Assembly (NCBI GenBank): GCA_003130875.1
Contig: QEXY01000168.1
Coordinates: forward strand, 1-39,691
Reading direction: 5' to 3'
Source of the DNA: Ardenticatenia bacterium
GTDB taxonomy: Bacteria; Chloroflexota; Anaerolineae; 4572-78; NAK82
Length of the DNA: 39,691 bases
The notes under the pieces are model-generated. The model was not told the origin of the DNA. It did no database searches and saw only the letters and a list, made by a program, of their open reading frames with translations. Of the stretch, positions 8,566 to 17,340 are shown in pieces (position 1 is the first letter of the stretch; the number at the start of each line of letters is the position of its first letter). The position numbers and the translations under genes are program-made.

Positions 8566-9879
8566 ATGCGCGGATGGGGGGTGGCATTGCTGTTTGCCCT
8601 GGCTGGGGTGTTGATTGCCGTGGGGGTCGTCGCACTCATCCTCTACTTCTCAACACGCCCGCAACCCTTTCAAGTGCCCTTGTGGCGCGATCCGCAGAGC
8701 TTGGTGGACTACACCAAGATCGATCCGGCGTTGGCCGTGGCGGGCCTGGGGGGAGTGGCAGACAAAGATCTGGTGGCCCAGGCTCTTACAGAGGGAAGGC
8801 TGGACACGGCTTTCGCGATTCTGGTGTTCAGCCCCTCGATTGATGACCGGGAAAGCGCAGGCGATTTTCTGTTGCTAGCCGACCGCTATCGCAAGGACGG
8901 CAGGAACGAATCCGCAGTTCACAGTTATCGCCTGGCCGGAACCATCGCCACCTTGAGCCCAGATCTGCCGGACACGGTACGCGCGGATACCTTTATCTTA
9001 GCAGGCGAAGGCCTGGCGACACTAGGTGAATATGGGCTGGCTCAGCTCTACCTGGATCAAGCGTACAATGTGGCAACCGCGAGCGCGTATCTGCAGCCTG
9101 CTACACGACGCAGCCTGTTTCAGCGACTGCATAAAGGCTACCAGATGATCGGTGATCGAGAACGTGCGCGCGTCAGCTTGGAGTCCAGTGCTCAAACGTT
9201 CGCACCGGTCACGGTGCCCGAGCTACCACCAGTGCTGCCGGTTGCCGATCCGCCTCCCTTGCCATTGGAGGTGCAACAGGCAGAGGCGCAGCGTTGGTCT
9301 GCCGCACAAAATCTGGTCGAGCAGTTGATTGTGCGCGGTGGGCGTGCCCCACAGCAGTTGGTGAGCGCCTTGGCCAGTGCGTTAATCGCCGAGGATCGTG
9401 CCAGGTTGCCCTACTACGACGCGCAGATCGCCTCGGCAGTGCAGCTTTCAGCCCAGATCAGCATTGTGCAGGCCCGTATCAACTGGCTGGCCATTAAGTA
9501 TCGTATTGCGCGACAGGGATACGGCCTCAGCCTGGTGCCCGAGTGGGAAGCGCAGGCGGAGATGATCCGCGCTGACCTGACCAAGTCCTATGAGCTGCTG
9601 TTCGCGCTTTACGCCGATCTGATCGTGGCGATGCCGGATGCGGATCAAATCGAGCGAGCGACGGAAGAGATATTGCGTCGCGAAATCCTTGCTGGAACGT
9701 TAGGCCGTTATCCCAATTATCCCGCCCAGCAGCGCATCGCGCAACTGCAACAGGCTACTGCGCAGCTGATCCAATCGCGGCCGCGCGACAAAATGCGAGT
9801 GGCTGTGCTACCCTATGCAGGTGTCGATTCTTTTGTGTTGGTGGATGACACCAGTTTTCTGGCCATTATGCACGACTGA
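8566..9879 (+). CDS. Membrane-anchored helical-repeat (TPR-like) protein, unknown function
   Basis: The ATG at 8566, 7 bases after the ppiC-like stop, is chosen because the frame upstream lies within that gene; this gives 437 residues. No clear Shine-Dalgarno is visible, suggesting translational coupling. Residues about 5-28 form one hydrophobic helix (VALLFALAGVLIAVGVVALI), so the protein is anchored with its bulk outside. The rest is alpha-helical with degenerate tetratricopeptide-like pairs, for example FLLLADRYRKDGRNESAVHSYRLAG and GEGLATLGEYGLAQLYLDQA, then a proline-rich break (about 208-230) and a second helical half. I do not recognise a named family. Given its place beside a foldase and surface proteins, a scaffolding role in the envelope is a reasonable guess only. 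Confidence 0.75.
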   Translation: MRGWGVALLFALAGVLIAVGVVALILYFSTRPQPFQVPLWRDPQSLVDYTKIDPALAVAGLGGVADKDLVAQALTEGRLDTAFAILVFSPSIDDRESAGDFLLLADRYRKDGRNESAVHSYRLAGTIATLSPDLPDTVRADTFILAGEGLATLGEYGLAQLYLDQAYNVATASAYLQPATRRSLFQRLHKGYQMIGDRERARVSLESSAQTFAPVTVPELPPVLPVADPPPLPLEVQQAEAQRWSAAQNLVEQLIVRGGRAPQQLVSALASALIAEDRARLPYYDAQIASAVQLSAQISIVQARINWLAIKYRIARQGYGLSLVPEWEAQAEMIRADLTKSYELLFALYADLIVAMPDADQIERATEEILRREILAGTLGRYPNYPAQQRIAQLQQATAQLIQSRPRDKMRVAVLPYAGVDSFVLVDDTSFLAIMHD

Positions 9880-9937
9880 CCAAGCGATGGATGGGTTCTT
9901 TTGCGCAAGGATCTCCTGACCAAGAGGAGGGTGTGCG

Positions 9938-10678
9938 ATGCCTGGACAAGGGAAAGAGCGCTTCACAACCGTGTTTATCTTTTTAGTAGCCGTGATGATC
10001 ATAACCACGTTGTTGATCTACGGCATCCTGTTTGTGACCTATACGCCGGAACGGCCGCTCGTCTTGGGGCTGAACGTTGCGCAACCACCCCCTCCTCCAA
10101 CCCCCACCTTCACTCCAGAGGAGATCCCCACGTATCCCCCGACATGGACACCTGTCCCTACTCCCACGCCGCTGCCGACCAGCACTCCCACAGCCACCGG
10201 CACACCCACACCCACACGCACGCCCACCCATACACGCACGCCGTTGGCTACGTATACGTCCACACCCACTGAGACGGGCACACCCACTGAAACTCCCACT
10301 ATTACCGCCACACCGACACTGGTGCCTTTCTATGTCGCTGAGTTCAAGAACTACCAGAACTGCTATGACATCGGTATGAAAGGGTACGTCTTTGACGCCA
10401 ACGGCATCCCGCTGGAAGGTGTTGTAGTCGAATATGGCGAGGACAACATCAGCACATTCCGCACTACTACCGATGTTGATGGAGAATTTGCTGTTCCCCT
10501 GATCTTGGGAGGAAAGGACAAGGAGAACGCCAAACGCCCACATACCTGGTTCGTGCGACTATATCAGGATGGGGTGCAGGCATCTGAAACATTTAAGTGG
10601 AAGTCGGATACTATTGAGGACTGTGATAAATCGAACTCTGTGCAGGTCAAAGAAGTTATCTTCCGTCGGCGTTACTAG
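9938..10678 (+). CDS. Membrane-anchored Pro/Thr-stalk protein with small beta-sandwich domain
   Basis: This 246-residue protein starts at an ATG preceded by AAGAGGAGGG. One transmembrane helix lies near the N-terminus ([20 protein letters not shown], about residues 11-30). Residues about 50-128 form a stalk of [16 protein letters not shown] and TPTETPT, typical of Chloroflexota exported proteins and probably extended and glycosylated. The C-terminal 115 residues contain [18 protein letters not shown] and [13 protein letters not shown], the pattern of CarboxypepD_reg/Cna-B-like beta-sandwich domains used as spacers or ligand-binding units. The gene overlaps the start of the next one, so the two are tightly coupled. 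No enzymatic motif is seen. Confidence 0.8.
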   Translation: MPGQGKERFTTVFIFLVAVMIITTLLIYGILFVTYTPERPLVLGLNVAQPPPPPTPTFTPEEIPTYPPTWTPVPTPTPLPTSTPTATGTPTPTRTPTHTRTPLATYTSTPTETGTPTETPTITATPTLVPFYVAEFKNYQNCYDIGMKGYVFDANGIPLEGVVVEYGEDNISTFRTTTDVDGEFAVPLILGGKDKENAKRPHTWFVRLYQDGVQASETFKWKSDTIEDCDKSNSVQVKEVIFRRRY

Positions 10679-12548
10679 CGCCCTGCTGTTCCTTGTCTGT
10701 ATCTGTTCTTTAGTGCCGGTGTCAGACACCCCTCCCGTCCTCGCTCAGGAAGGGCCTCTCGTGTTGGCCTTTTACTATGCCTGGTACGACGAAAACACTT
10801 GGACATCAGGCACTACCGCTGATACCCCTTTACAGCTCTATCGCTCGAGCGACATGGCCACCATCGAGCGCCATGTGAGCCAGGCACAGGCAGCCGGTAT
10901 TGATGCCTTAGTTCAGTCATGGTATGGACCTCAAGAAGCCTATAACCAGACGGAGACTAACTTTCGCGTTCTGCTGGATGTGGCAGCAAGTAAAGGGTTT
11001 CACGCGGCTGTCGCATTCGAGACCAACGGCCCCTTTTTCCCGGATCAAGCCTCGGTGGTGGAAGCGCTGCGTTATCTTCTGAGTGTACACGTTCAACACC
11101 CGGCCTATCTACGCTATCGGGGAAGACCGGTGATTTTCTTTTGGCGCCAGCAGCGTTTTCGTGTGGAGACCTGGGAGACTATACGTGCAGAAGTCGATCC
11201 GGACCGCACTAGCATATGGATCGCCGAGGGCACCGATTTGAGCTTTCAACGCGTGTTCGATGGGCACTATCTTTATTCGGTTGCATGGTCATCTAATGTA
11301 GCACACACGTTGCAAGACTGGGGGCGGCGCGTGCGGCGTTATGCCCAGGACCATGGCGCGCACCGGTTTTGGGTGGCAACTGTCATGCCGGGCTATGATG
11401 ACACACGGAGTGGCCGTACCGCAGCTTTCGCCGTAGGTCGGCGCAACGGCGACTATTATCGTGCTACCTGGTCAGCGGCCATTGCCAGCCGGCCAGACTG
11501 GGTGGTGATCACCAGCTTCAACGAGTGGGTGGAAGGCACGATGATCGAACCGAGTGCCCGCTATGGCGACCTGTATCTCAACCTGACGCGCGAGCTAAGT
11601 GCCCAGTTCAAGGGATCAAATGTCGTGGAAACATCTCCGCCGGAGCTGGGGGCAGCCACTCGAGAGACATCGGTGCCGCCTCCCACAGCCACCGCTGGGG
11701 CCATAGAGGATGGCCCTTATGTGCGTGCCAAGGAAACCGTGCGCATTCGCAGCGGGCCGGATATCACCTATCCGCGTATTGGACGTCTGACACAAGGCGA
11801 ACAGGCGAAAGTGCTGGCTCGCAACCGTGCGGGCACTTGGTGGCAGATCAAGGTGCCACACCGCGACGCCCTGGGGTGGGTGAATGCTACGTTTGTGGAA
11901 TTGCTGGGAGATGCCAGTGGGTTGCCCATCGTCGAGCTGCCTACCACCACACCACAGGCGATCATCGAAGTCAGCACCACGACCCCGACAGCCATCCGTT
12001 ATGTTGTCACAAGCACAGCTACGCGCACACCCCAGTGGATCAAGTCCCCAACGGCTGAAACTATCGCAGCGGTTGCTACGCGCACACCCACCGCGACGGT
12101 CACCCACAATACTCCCTTGCCACTCACACCGCACTACACACAGTCTGCGCCGCTGCAACCAGTGGCTCGGACACCCACCGTCACAATACCCCCTTTCATC
12201 ACGCCACGGAGTGTATCCACAGGCACCCCATCTCTTGATCCGGCAAATGCCGCAAATACCACTTTGACGCCTCAGCCTCTTGCGGAAAGACCATCGTCCG
12301 TGGTGACGGTGCTGCCTTCTGAGGAAGCCGTATCCCCTCTTTCCTCAGCTGTTTCGACTTCTGAGGGAAGCAGTTCTGCCGGAACAATGACGGTGAGACA
12401 GCCAGCTAGGATGATCGTCGGGGATGTCCCATCGCTGCTGTGGATTGGAAGCGTCGCTTTGGTGACGGCGCTCGCGCTGCTGACGGCGTTGTTCGTCCGG
12501 ATGTATCCTCAGAGACCCCATCCGGAGAACGACCGCGAAGCGCATTAG
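10623..12548 (+). CDS. Secreted GH99-like glycoside hydrolase with SH3b domain, PT stalk and C-terminal membrane anchor
   Basis: The start is uncertain. A GTG at 10623, close after TTGAGGA, gives a good signal peptide ending near VLAQ; an ATG at 10569 lies deeper in the previous gene. From GTG it is 641 residues. Residues about 48-345 match the GH99/GH71-like endo-mannosidase fold: [10 protein letters not shown] at the start, [15 protein letters not shown] near residue 300. The two glutamates of NEWxEGT correspond to the catalytic region of GH99 enzymes, which cleave alpha-mannosides. An SH3b domain ([15 protein letters not shown] to [10 protein letters not shown]) spans about 365-432. A 150-residue Thr/Pro stalk and a transmembrane helix ([20 protein letters not shown]) with a charged tail follow, so the enzyme is tethered at the cell surface. 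Substrate is unproven. Confidence 0.82.
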   Translation: MINRTLCRSKKLSSVGVTSALLFLVCICSLVPVSDTPPVLAQEGPLVLAFYYAWYDENTWTSGTTADTPLQLYRSSDMATIERHVSQAQAAGIDALVQSWYGPQEAYNQTETNFRVLLDVAASKGFHAAVAFETNGPFFPDQASVVEALRYLLSVHVQHPAYLRYRGRPVIFFWRQQRFRVETWETIRAEVDPDRTSIWIAEGTDLSFQRVFDGHYLYSVAWSSNVAHTLQDWGRRVRRYAQDHGAHRFWVATVMPGYDDTRSGRTAAFAVGRRNGDYYRATWSAAIASRPDWVVITSFNEWVEGTMIEPSARYGDLYLNLTRELSAQFKGSNVVETSPPELGAATRETSVPPPTATAGAIEDGPYVRAKETVRIRSGPDITYPRIGRLTQGEQAKVLARNRAGTWWQIKVPHRDALGWVNATFVELLGDASGLPIVELPTTTPQAIIEVSTTTPTAIRYVVTSTATRTPQWIKSPTAETIAAVATRTPTATVTHNTPLPLTPHYTQSAPLQPVARTPTVTIPPFITPRSVSTGTPSLDPANAANTTLTPQPLAERPSSVVTVLPSEEAVSPLSSAVSTSEGSSSAGTMTVRQPARMIVGDVPSLLWIGSVALVTALALLTALFVRMYPQRPHPENDREAH

Positions 12549-13357
12549 TAGCGCCGTACCAGTGCACGGTAGGTAGTGGGTTGGCGCAGCTGGAAGAGCT
12601 GGTATTCCTCGCGCACGCGGCGCACTTCGTCCAGATCGAGTGTCGCGATCGCGTAGCCTTCTGCCGTATCGTCCATGGCGGTGAGCGTTTCGGCACGCGC
12701 GCCCACGATCATGCTCTGCCCGGCGAAGATGTAGCTGGGTTCCTGGCCAATACGATTGGCCGCTGCGATGAAGATGGAGTTTTCGAAAGCGCGTGTCGGC
12801 ACCATAGCACGCCACTCTGGGCCGAAAGGCCTTTCCCAGCAGGCACACAAGCAGATGATCTCCGCGCCATCCAGAGCCAATGAACGGGCTACCTCAGGGA
12901 AGGCCAAATCCCAGCCAAGCATAATGCCTACCATTCCGAAGGCAGCTTCCAGTACAGGGTAGCGGAATCCCGGACGGAAAGCCATATGCTCCTCACCCCG
13001 TAGGTGCACTTTGCGGTAGTCGCCGATCACCTCCCCGTTTGGGCCGATCATCACTGCAGCATTATACAGGATGCTTTCCACCTTTTCTTTAATTGGCAAG
13101 CCGAATACGATGTGCGTGCCATATCCGGCTGCCTGCTGAGCGAGCAGACTGATCGTGTGGCCGGGTATCTTCTCGGCCAGATCGGTGAAGCGGACACCAC
13201 ACTCAAAACCGGTGGTGGCAAGCTCCGGGAACACAATTAAATCGATGGGCCGTTCGCGGCAGATGGTATCGATAAACTCGCTCATCCGCTTGAGGTTGTC
13301 ACTGACCTGGCATGGCGCACTCTGCATTTGGACGACTGCCACGGTGATCTGACGCAT
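12545..13357 (-). CDS. Carbon-nitrogen hydrolase (nitrilase) family protein lacking the catalytic cysteine
   Basis: This 270-residue protein starts at an ATG 7 bases after AGGGG (13365-13369). The fold is clearly nitrilase superfamily: Glu45 in VFPELATTGFE and Lys116 in YRKVHL are the usual general base and lysine, and WDLAFPE follows the usual nucleophile position. The conserved ICYDxxFPE motif reads LGWDLAFPE, so position 148, normally Cys, is Gly (codon GGC at 12914-12916). A Cys-to-Gly change needs one base. Neighbouring Cys residues in ICLCACWE lie about 20 residues later and are not in the known site. It may be a binding or regulatory pseudoenzyme. It converges on the GH99-like gene with a 4-base overlap of the two stop regions. 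Confidence 0.9.
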   Translation of the reverse strand: MRQITVAVVQMQSAPCQVSDNLKRMSEFIDTICRERPIDLIVFPELATTGFECGVRFTDLAEKIPGHTISLLAQQAAGYGTHIVFGLPIKEKVESILYNAAVMIGPNGEVIGDYRKVHLRGEEHMAFRPGFRYPVLEAAFGMVGIMLGWDLAFPEVARSLALDGAEIICLCACWERPFGPEWRAMVPTRAFENSIFIAAANRIGQEPSYIFAGQSMIVGARAETLTAMDDTAEGYAIATLDLDEVRRVREEYQLFQLRQPTTYRALVRRY

Positions 13358-13391
13358 TGTATCACCCCTGTGAGATTAGAACATTTGTGTT

Positions 13392-13420
13392 ATGATACGC
13401 GAGATCGTGTAAAAGGACAA
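13392..13420 (-). promoter_or_regulatory. Predicted promoter of the nitrilase-like gene
   Basis: On the - strand TTGTCC (13415-13420) and TATCAT (13392-13397) are 17 bases apart. Transcription would start near 13385, giving a leader of about 28 bases that contains the Shine-Dalgarno AGGGG. Confidence 0.65.
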
Positions 13421-13460
13421 AATCGCCACACCATAACCGGAAGAGATCACTGTCTTCCGA

Positions 13461-13486
13461 GTTCGTAAGGCGAGCATATTACGAAC
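13461..13486. repeat. Perfect 8-bp inverted repeat with 10-base loop
   Basis: GTTCGTAA (13461-13468) and TTACGAAC (13479-13486) are exact reverse complements. The site lies 15 bases after the herA stop and 41 bases upstream of the nitrilase-like gene's -35 box. No T-run follows on either strand, so a protein-binding operator is at least as likely as a terminator. Confidence 0.6.
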
Positions 13487-13501
13487 AGAGGTGTGGAGTA
13501 A

Positions 13502-15166
13502 TCACTTGTACATCCGGTTGCGGATTTGTGGATCCAGCGGTAACGCCGATTCACGTTCGCGGCGGGTGCGCTCAGTTTGCGAGAGATACTCTCGCCAACG
13601 TTTTGGCGCATCGGGATCCTCAGCGCCGTGGCGGGTGATACGCTGACGCACACGGCATAACAACGGTGTGTTCACCGCACTGCCGGCGATGATCACCTGT
13701 CCCTTGGACAAGGCCGGCAGCTCTTGCAACAGGTCTCGCCCCACCGATTCGACGCTCTCCGCGATGCGCGCCTGATCAATCGGGTTAACGATGCGCATGA
13801 TACATTGCGTCATACATTGAGATAGCACATCGCTATCCAGCTTGCCAGGGCGCTGGCTGATCAGTCCCACTGCGACCCCAAATTTGCGCCCCTCGGATAG
13901 GATGGTCTTGAGAATGCCAGTGGTGACCACTTCTGCATTCGCCGGAGCGTAGTTATGCGCCTCTTCGATGAGAACAAAGGCCGGGTAGGGCAGATAAGTA
14001 TCCTCACCCTCTTTCGAACGACCTTTTTCGGTTTCCATCCGTGCTCGCCACAAGCGGCGCAGCAATGTTGCGACGACCAGCTGCTGTTCGCGTTGGTCGA
14101 TCTCATTCAGCGGCAAAACGGTGCATTGCCCCGGCCGAAACAGTTCTACCAAGGACATGTTCTGATAGTCATGAAAGATCTTCGATCCCTGGAACACACT
14201 CTGAACCCGCCATAGCAATGCTCCAGTCGTGGGATCTTCCTCCAGCTCGACATCTGCCTGAGGATCTGTGACGCTGTGCTCCCCGTCTTTGCTGCGCAAC
14301 ATAGTCATGAAGTCGCCCAAGGTCCAGTTATCGCGATATTTATGACGCACGGCATAGTAGGTCTGACCCAAGCGGTAGTGCATCTTCTCCGAGAGGTTGG
14401 GCAGCAAATAACGAAAGTCGCTCAATTCGAGCGAGGAAATTCGCACGCGAATTTCGTCAGGACGGACAATGCGTATCTCAGGCTGATAATCCTCGGTGCA
14501 AAACTCGGGGCGTCCCATTATCTCCCTCAGTGTGCTGTACTCACCGTGCGGGTCAACAATCAATACGCAAGCCTGGTTGTACGGTTTCATCAGCTCCTCG
14601 ATGAGCACTGCAGCCAGATAGCTCTTGCCCGCGCCGGTGCCGGCGATGATAGCCAGATGGGTGCTGGTGATGCTGCGCACGTCTAAATTAACATGCACAG
14701 CGCCGGGATCGCGGCTCAGTAACCAGCCGATGTAAGCAGAGCCGACTTCACCGCTCTGCTTCTTGGAGAGCACCTGTGTCAATAGCGCATCCTCTGCGAT
14801 GTAGATGGGACTGCCGGGTTCGGGCGGCACGCGGGGGTTGACAAAATCACCCAGCTCCGGCTGATAGTAGCCCATCACCACCACGGTCACCTCAGAGAGC
14901 TCGTAGTGTTGTTCTCGGAAGCCCAGCATCGCAGCGATTTCAGCGGGAGGCACGCTGGGATCCGCCATAAAAGTGTCGGGGTAGAGGCGCAATGGGACGC
15001 GCCGCGTGACCCGCCCCAGAATTTGACGCGGTTTGCCTTCCACCTCCATTTCATAATAGACAAACTCTCCCACCTTAACGTGCCGTTCTGGATCGGGCGT
15101 TATAAAGGTGTATTCGTGTGCCGATTCACCAGGACCTTTCGTCGTGCCGATACATTGTCTGTCCAT
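13502..15166 (-). CDS. herA: HerA-family DNA translocase/helicase ATPase
   Basis: This 554-residue protein starts at an ATG 7 bases after GAGG. Residues about 18-60 look like the HAS-barrel that opens HerA proteins (KVGEFVYYEM, ILGRVTRR). The RecA-like motor has Walker A GTGAGKS at 176-182, VDPHGEYSTL shortly after, and a Walker B with catalytic Glu in FVLIEEAHNYAP. SQRPGKLDSDV and IMRIVNPIDQARI are the C-terminal HerA signature segments. HerA forms a hexamer that moves on double-stranded DNA and works with the NurA nuclease in end resection, usually alongside Mre11/Rad50. Here it is the last gene of a nurA, HAS-barrel, herA operon; no mre11 or rad50 is in the window. Confidence 0.92.
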   Translation of the reverse strand: MDRQCIGTTKGPGESAHEYTFITPDPERHVKVGEFVYYEMEVEGKPRQILGRVTRRVPLRLYPDTFMADPSVPPAEIAAMLGFREQHYELSEVTVVVMGYYQPELGDFVNPRVPPEPGSPIYIAEDALLTQVLSKKQSGEVGSAYIGWLLSRDPGAVHVNLDVRSITSTHLAIIAGTGAGKSYLAAVLIEELMKPYNQACVLIVDPHGEYSTLREIMGRPEFCTEDYQPEIRIVRPDEIRVRISSLELSDFRYLLPNLSEKMHYRLGQTYYAVRHKYRDNWTLGDFMTMLRSKDGEHSVTDPQADVELEEDPTTGALLWRVQSVFQGSKIFHDYQNMSLVELFRPGQCTVLPLNEIDQREQQLVVATLLRRLWRARMETEKGRSKEGEDTYLPYPAFVLIEEAHNYAPANAEVVTTGILKTILSEGRKFGVAVGLISQRPGKLDSDVLSQCMTQCIMRIVNPIDQARIAESVESVGRDLLQELPALSKGQVIIAGSAVNTPLLCRVRQRITRHGAEDPDAPKRWREYLSQTERTRRERESALPLDPQIRNRMYK

Positions 15167-15258
15167 CCGATATCCTCGCCGTCAACCGAATCAAACCTTT
15201 AGCTCGATACATCCCACCTCTGAACCAATCAGGCAGAGGGCAGACGATAACTGGTCAT

Positions 15259-15846
15259 CTATCCTGCTGGGGTCACCACTGCCTTCCAGGCGAGATTGCC
15301 GCGCAGGACAGCCAGCTGGCGCTTTTGATCCGGGAACAGCGCGATCAGCTGTTCCACCACTTTGAGCAGCAGGTGAGGCGCAATCACATCCTTCTCCGCC
15401 AACAATCTAGGCATATACGCCAGAGATAGGCGACCACTAGGTGCATGGAAATGACGGATCTCCCCCGGTGACATCGTCTCCACGGCTGCATTCACCGCGG
15501 CCGCCAGCAAGGGTACTCCCTGGTAAATCTCCCCGTCTCGCGTCACCTGTCCGACAGCCAGAATGCTCACCAGCGTGGCTTGCTCGCGCAAATAGTCCGG
15601 CGAGAAAATCTCCAGGTCGCTCGGAGGTGATAAACGGGGTCCCAGATTGCCGAATTCAGGGTTCATCAGGATGGTGTTGTAAATGAGACCCACCAAATAA
15701 CCCGATCCATTGCCAAGCTCAATGCGCACGAAGGTGCCAAAGGCGTAGTCGTGAGGTTGCGGAAGGGTGCTGAACTCTCCCGGATTGTTTATCTGGCACA
15801 CGTAATCCACCTGGCTGTTCGATTTGACGATTTTACCGATTTGCAT
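15259..15846 (-). CDS. Stand-alone HAS-barrel-like protein between nurA and herA
   Basis: The ATG at 15846 is chosen because AGGAG sits 8 bases before it; an in-frame GTG at 15855 lies directly on that Shine-Dalgarno. The protein is 195 residues. Its first 60 residues (IGKIVKSNSQVDYVCQI, then GTFVRIELGNGSGYLVGLIYN) have the strand pattern of the HAS-barrel shared by HerA and F1-ATPase subunits. The remainder is mixed alpha/beta with no motif known to me; there is no Walker motif. It lies 36 bases after nurA and about 92 before herA, all on one strand, so it probably acts with the NurA-HerA machine as an adaptor or loading factor. That role is inferred from position and fold only. Confidence 0.75.
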   Translation of the reverse strand: MQIGKIVKSNSQVDYVCQINNPGEFSTLPQPHDYAFGTFVRIELGNGSGYLVGLIYNTILMNPEFGNLGPRLSPPSDLEIFSPDYLREQATLVSILAVGQVTRDGEIYQGVPLLAAAVNAAVETMSPGEIRHFHAPSGRLSLAYMPRLLAEKDVIAPHLLLKVVEQLIALFPDQKRQLAVLRGNLAWKAVVTPAG

Positions 15847-15882
15847 AGACAGCACTCCTGGATCGTTCTCTGAAAGCCCCCG

Positions 15883-17094
15883 TCACCGGCGGATTGCCTT
15901 ACTGCGCGCCTTGCGCGAGTAGCGCAATAGCAGACCCTCCTTCTGTGCGAATTGTTGAAAAACTGCGTAGAAACGTTGGCGGTCCTCTGCAGATAGGACC
16001 GCCACTGCATCGGCGGTCTCCAGAACATACGGGTAGCCGTTTCCTACCACGCACTCGGCCCGAATCAGGTCGAAAATGTGCTCCAGCCTCGTGTGATCCT
16101 CTAACAACCAGCCCGGAAACTCCACGCGGGCTGGTGGAGCGGTCGCGCTGGTCTTGAGATACGCGAAGGCAATGCGACCTACCTGCGTCTCATAAAGCGG
16201 CAACACTTCGTCATCACGCGCACACCAATATACTTGGCTGCGATCTCCCCAACGCATCAAGGGATGGAGCAACATCCCGTCATTGAGATGGGCAGGCATG
16301 GGCACTCCTGCGACGAGTGACAACATTGTGGTCAAATCGTGTGCGTAGCTGCTGTCCACATAGCCGATGAGAGGCACACCGGTGATTTGCGAGGTGCGCA
16401 GTAAATCCACAATGGCCTCAAGGTAGTCTTGCCGCAGCGGAGGGCTTAGGTGACGTGCAAAGGAGATGGTCAGCGAACCGTCAAAGAAACACAAGGGCTT
16501 GGGATCACAAGTGGCACGTTCCTGCATATACGTGACAATACGTTGGCATTCCCCCTGGAAGCGGCGTAGATTGACCAGGATGCCGGGAAACGTGCTGCTG
16601 CCAAGTGTCTGGTCAGCAGTTTCGGTGATCTCCTCGTATGTTGCCAGCTCGTCCGGCGTCAGCACCTCAAAGAAAAGGTCCTTAACATACGGTCGGGAAG
16701 GGGTATGGGGATTCTCGAACCAGCCGATCTGAATCGCGGCCACGGGGATCGAAAAGTCACGCGATTGCGGAATCTGCGAGCCATCTACGGCGAAAGTCGG
16801 CTGACCATGCAAAACCCGCTTGGCCCATACACGGGCTTCTTCATGGGTGTTCCACCGGGCATCGAAGCGAACTATGACGCTATGCGTCTGATCGTGCTCA
16901 TATGTAGGTAAGGCGCCCGGACGTGCCACCCCGCTTGCTGCTAGACGTGCCTCGATCTCGGCCTGGGTGAGGGAGGCAATATACGCAAGCGTTTCATCAA
17001 ATCTGGCGATATGCTCGCGCACACCCCCCTGATACCGGGAGAAATGTGCCTTTTTTGCCTCAAGGGCGTTGATCACACGGCTACGTACCAACAT
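15883..17094 (-). CDS. nurA: NurA-family 5'-3' nuclease
   Basis: The frame is open from an ATG at 17127, but an extended -10 box at 17140-17148 would put the transcript start almost on that codon, so the ATG at 17094 (403 residues) is preferred. NurA features are visible: FAVDGSQIP (Asp at about residue 104), CFFDGSLTISFA and LIGYVDSSYA, whose Asp residues match the RNase H-like metal-binding acids of NurA. NurA is a Mn-dependent nuclease that docks onto the HerA hexamer and degrades DNA as HerA feeds it. The C-terminal end is basic (RYSRKARSKAIRR), suited to DNA contact. It is the first gene of the operon with the HAS-barrel protein and herA. Confidence 0.88.
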   Translation of the reverse strand: MLVRSRVINALEAKKAHFSRYQGGVREHIARFDETLAYIASLTQAEIEARLAASGVARPGALPTYEHDQTHSVIVRFDARWNTHEEARVWAKRVLHGQPTFAVDGSQIPQSRDFSIPVAAIQIGWFENPHTPSRPYVKDLFFEVLTPDELATYEEITETADQTLGSSTFPGILVNLRRFQGECQRIVTYMQERATCDPKPLCFFDGSLTISFARHLSPPLRQDYLEAIVDLLRTSQITGVPLIGYVDSSYAHDLTTMLSLVAGVPMPAHLNDGMLLHPLMRWGDRSQVYWCARDDEVLPLYETQVGRIAFAYLKTSATAPPARVEFPGWLLEDHTRLEHIFDLIRAECVVGNGYPYVLETADAVAVLSAEDRQRFYAVFQQFAQKEGLLLRYSRKARSKAIRR

Positions 17095-17139
17095 GACATT
17101 CCAAGTAAGACGGAACGCATAACACAAGAATTACAATGT

Positions 17140-17148
17140 AGTATATCA
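17140..17148 (-). promoter_or_regulatory. Extended -10 promoter element of the nurA operon
   Basis: On the - strand the sequence reads TGATATACT, a TGn extension plus TATACT. There is no good -35 box, as is common for extended -10 promoters. It implies a leader of about 40 bases to the ATG at 17094. Confidence 0.5.
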
Positions 17149-17340
17149 CATCGGAAAGGAAAGCATAAACAAATATAGGAGAAGAGATCGACGAACCTGA
17201 TGGAACTTACGCGACCAACGACACCTTTCGAAAGCCGTATCAAGCGGCCCTCCTCGACGTTGTCATCATAGTCCACGCCGTGGGACATCAACAAGGCGCT
17301 GAACCTGCGATGAAAGGGGCAGAGAGGTCACCCGTCATCT

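Noticed and set aside
9938-10340. Simple-sequence low-complexity DNA as a separate repeat
   Set aside because: The CACACCCACA-type tract is the coding sequence of the Thr/Pro stalk.
17073-17294. 73-residue open frame on the - strand upstream of nurA
   Set aside because: Overlaps the nurA promoter and has no ribosome-binding site or family resemblance.
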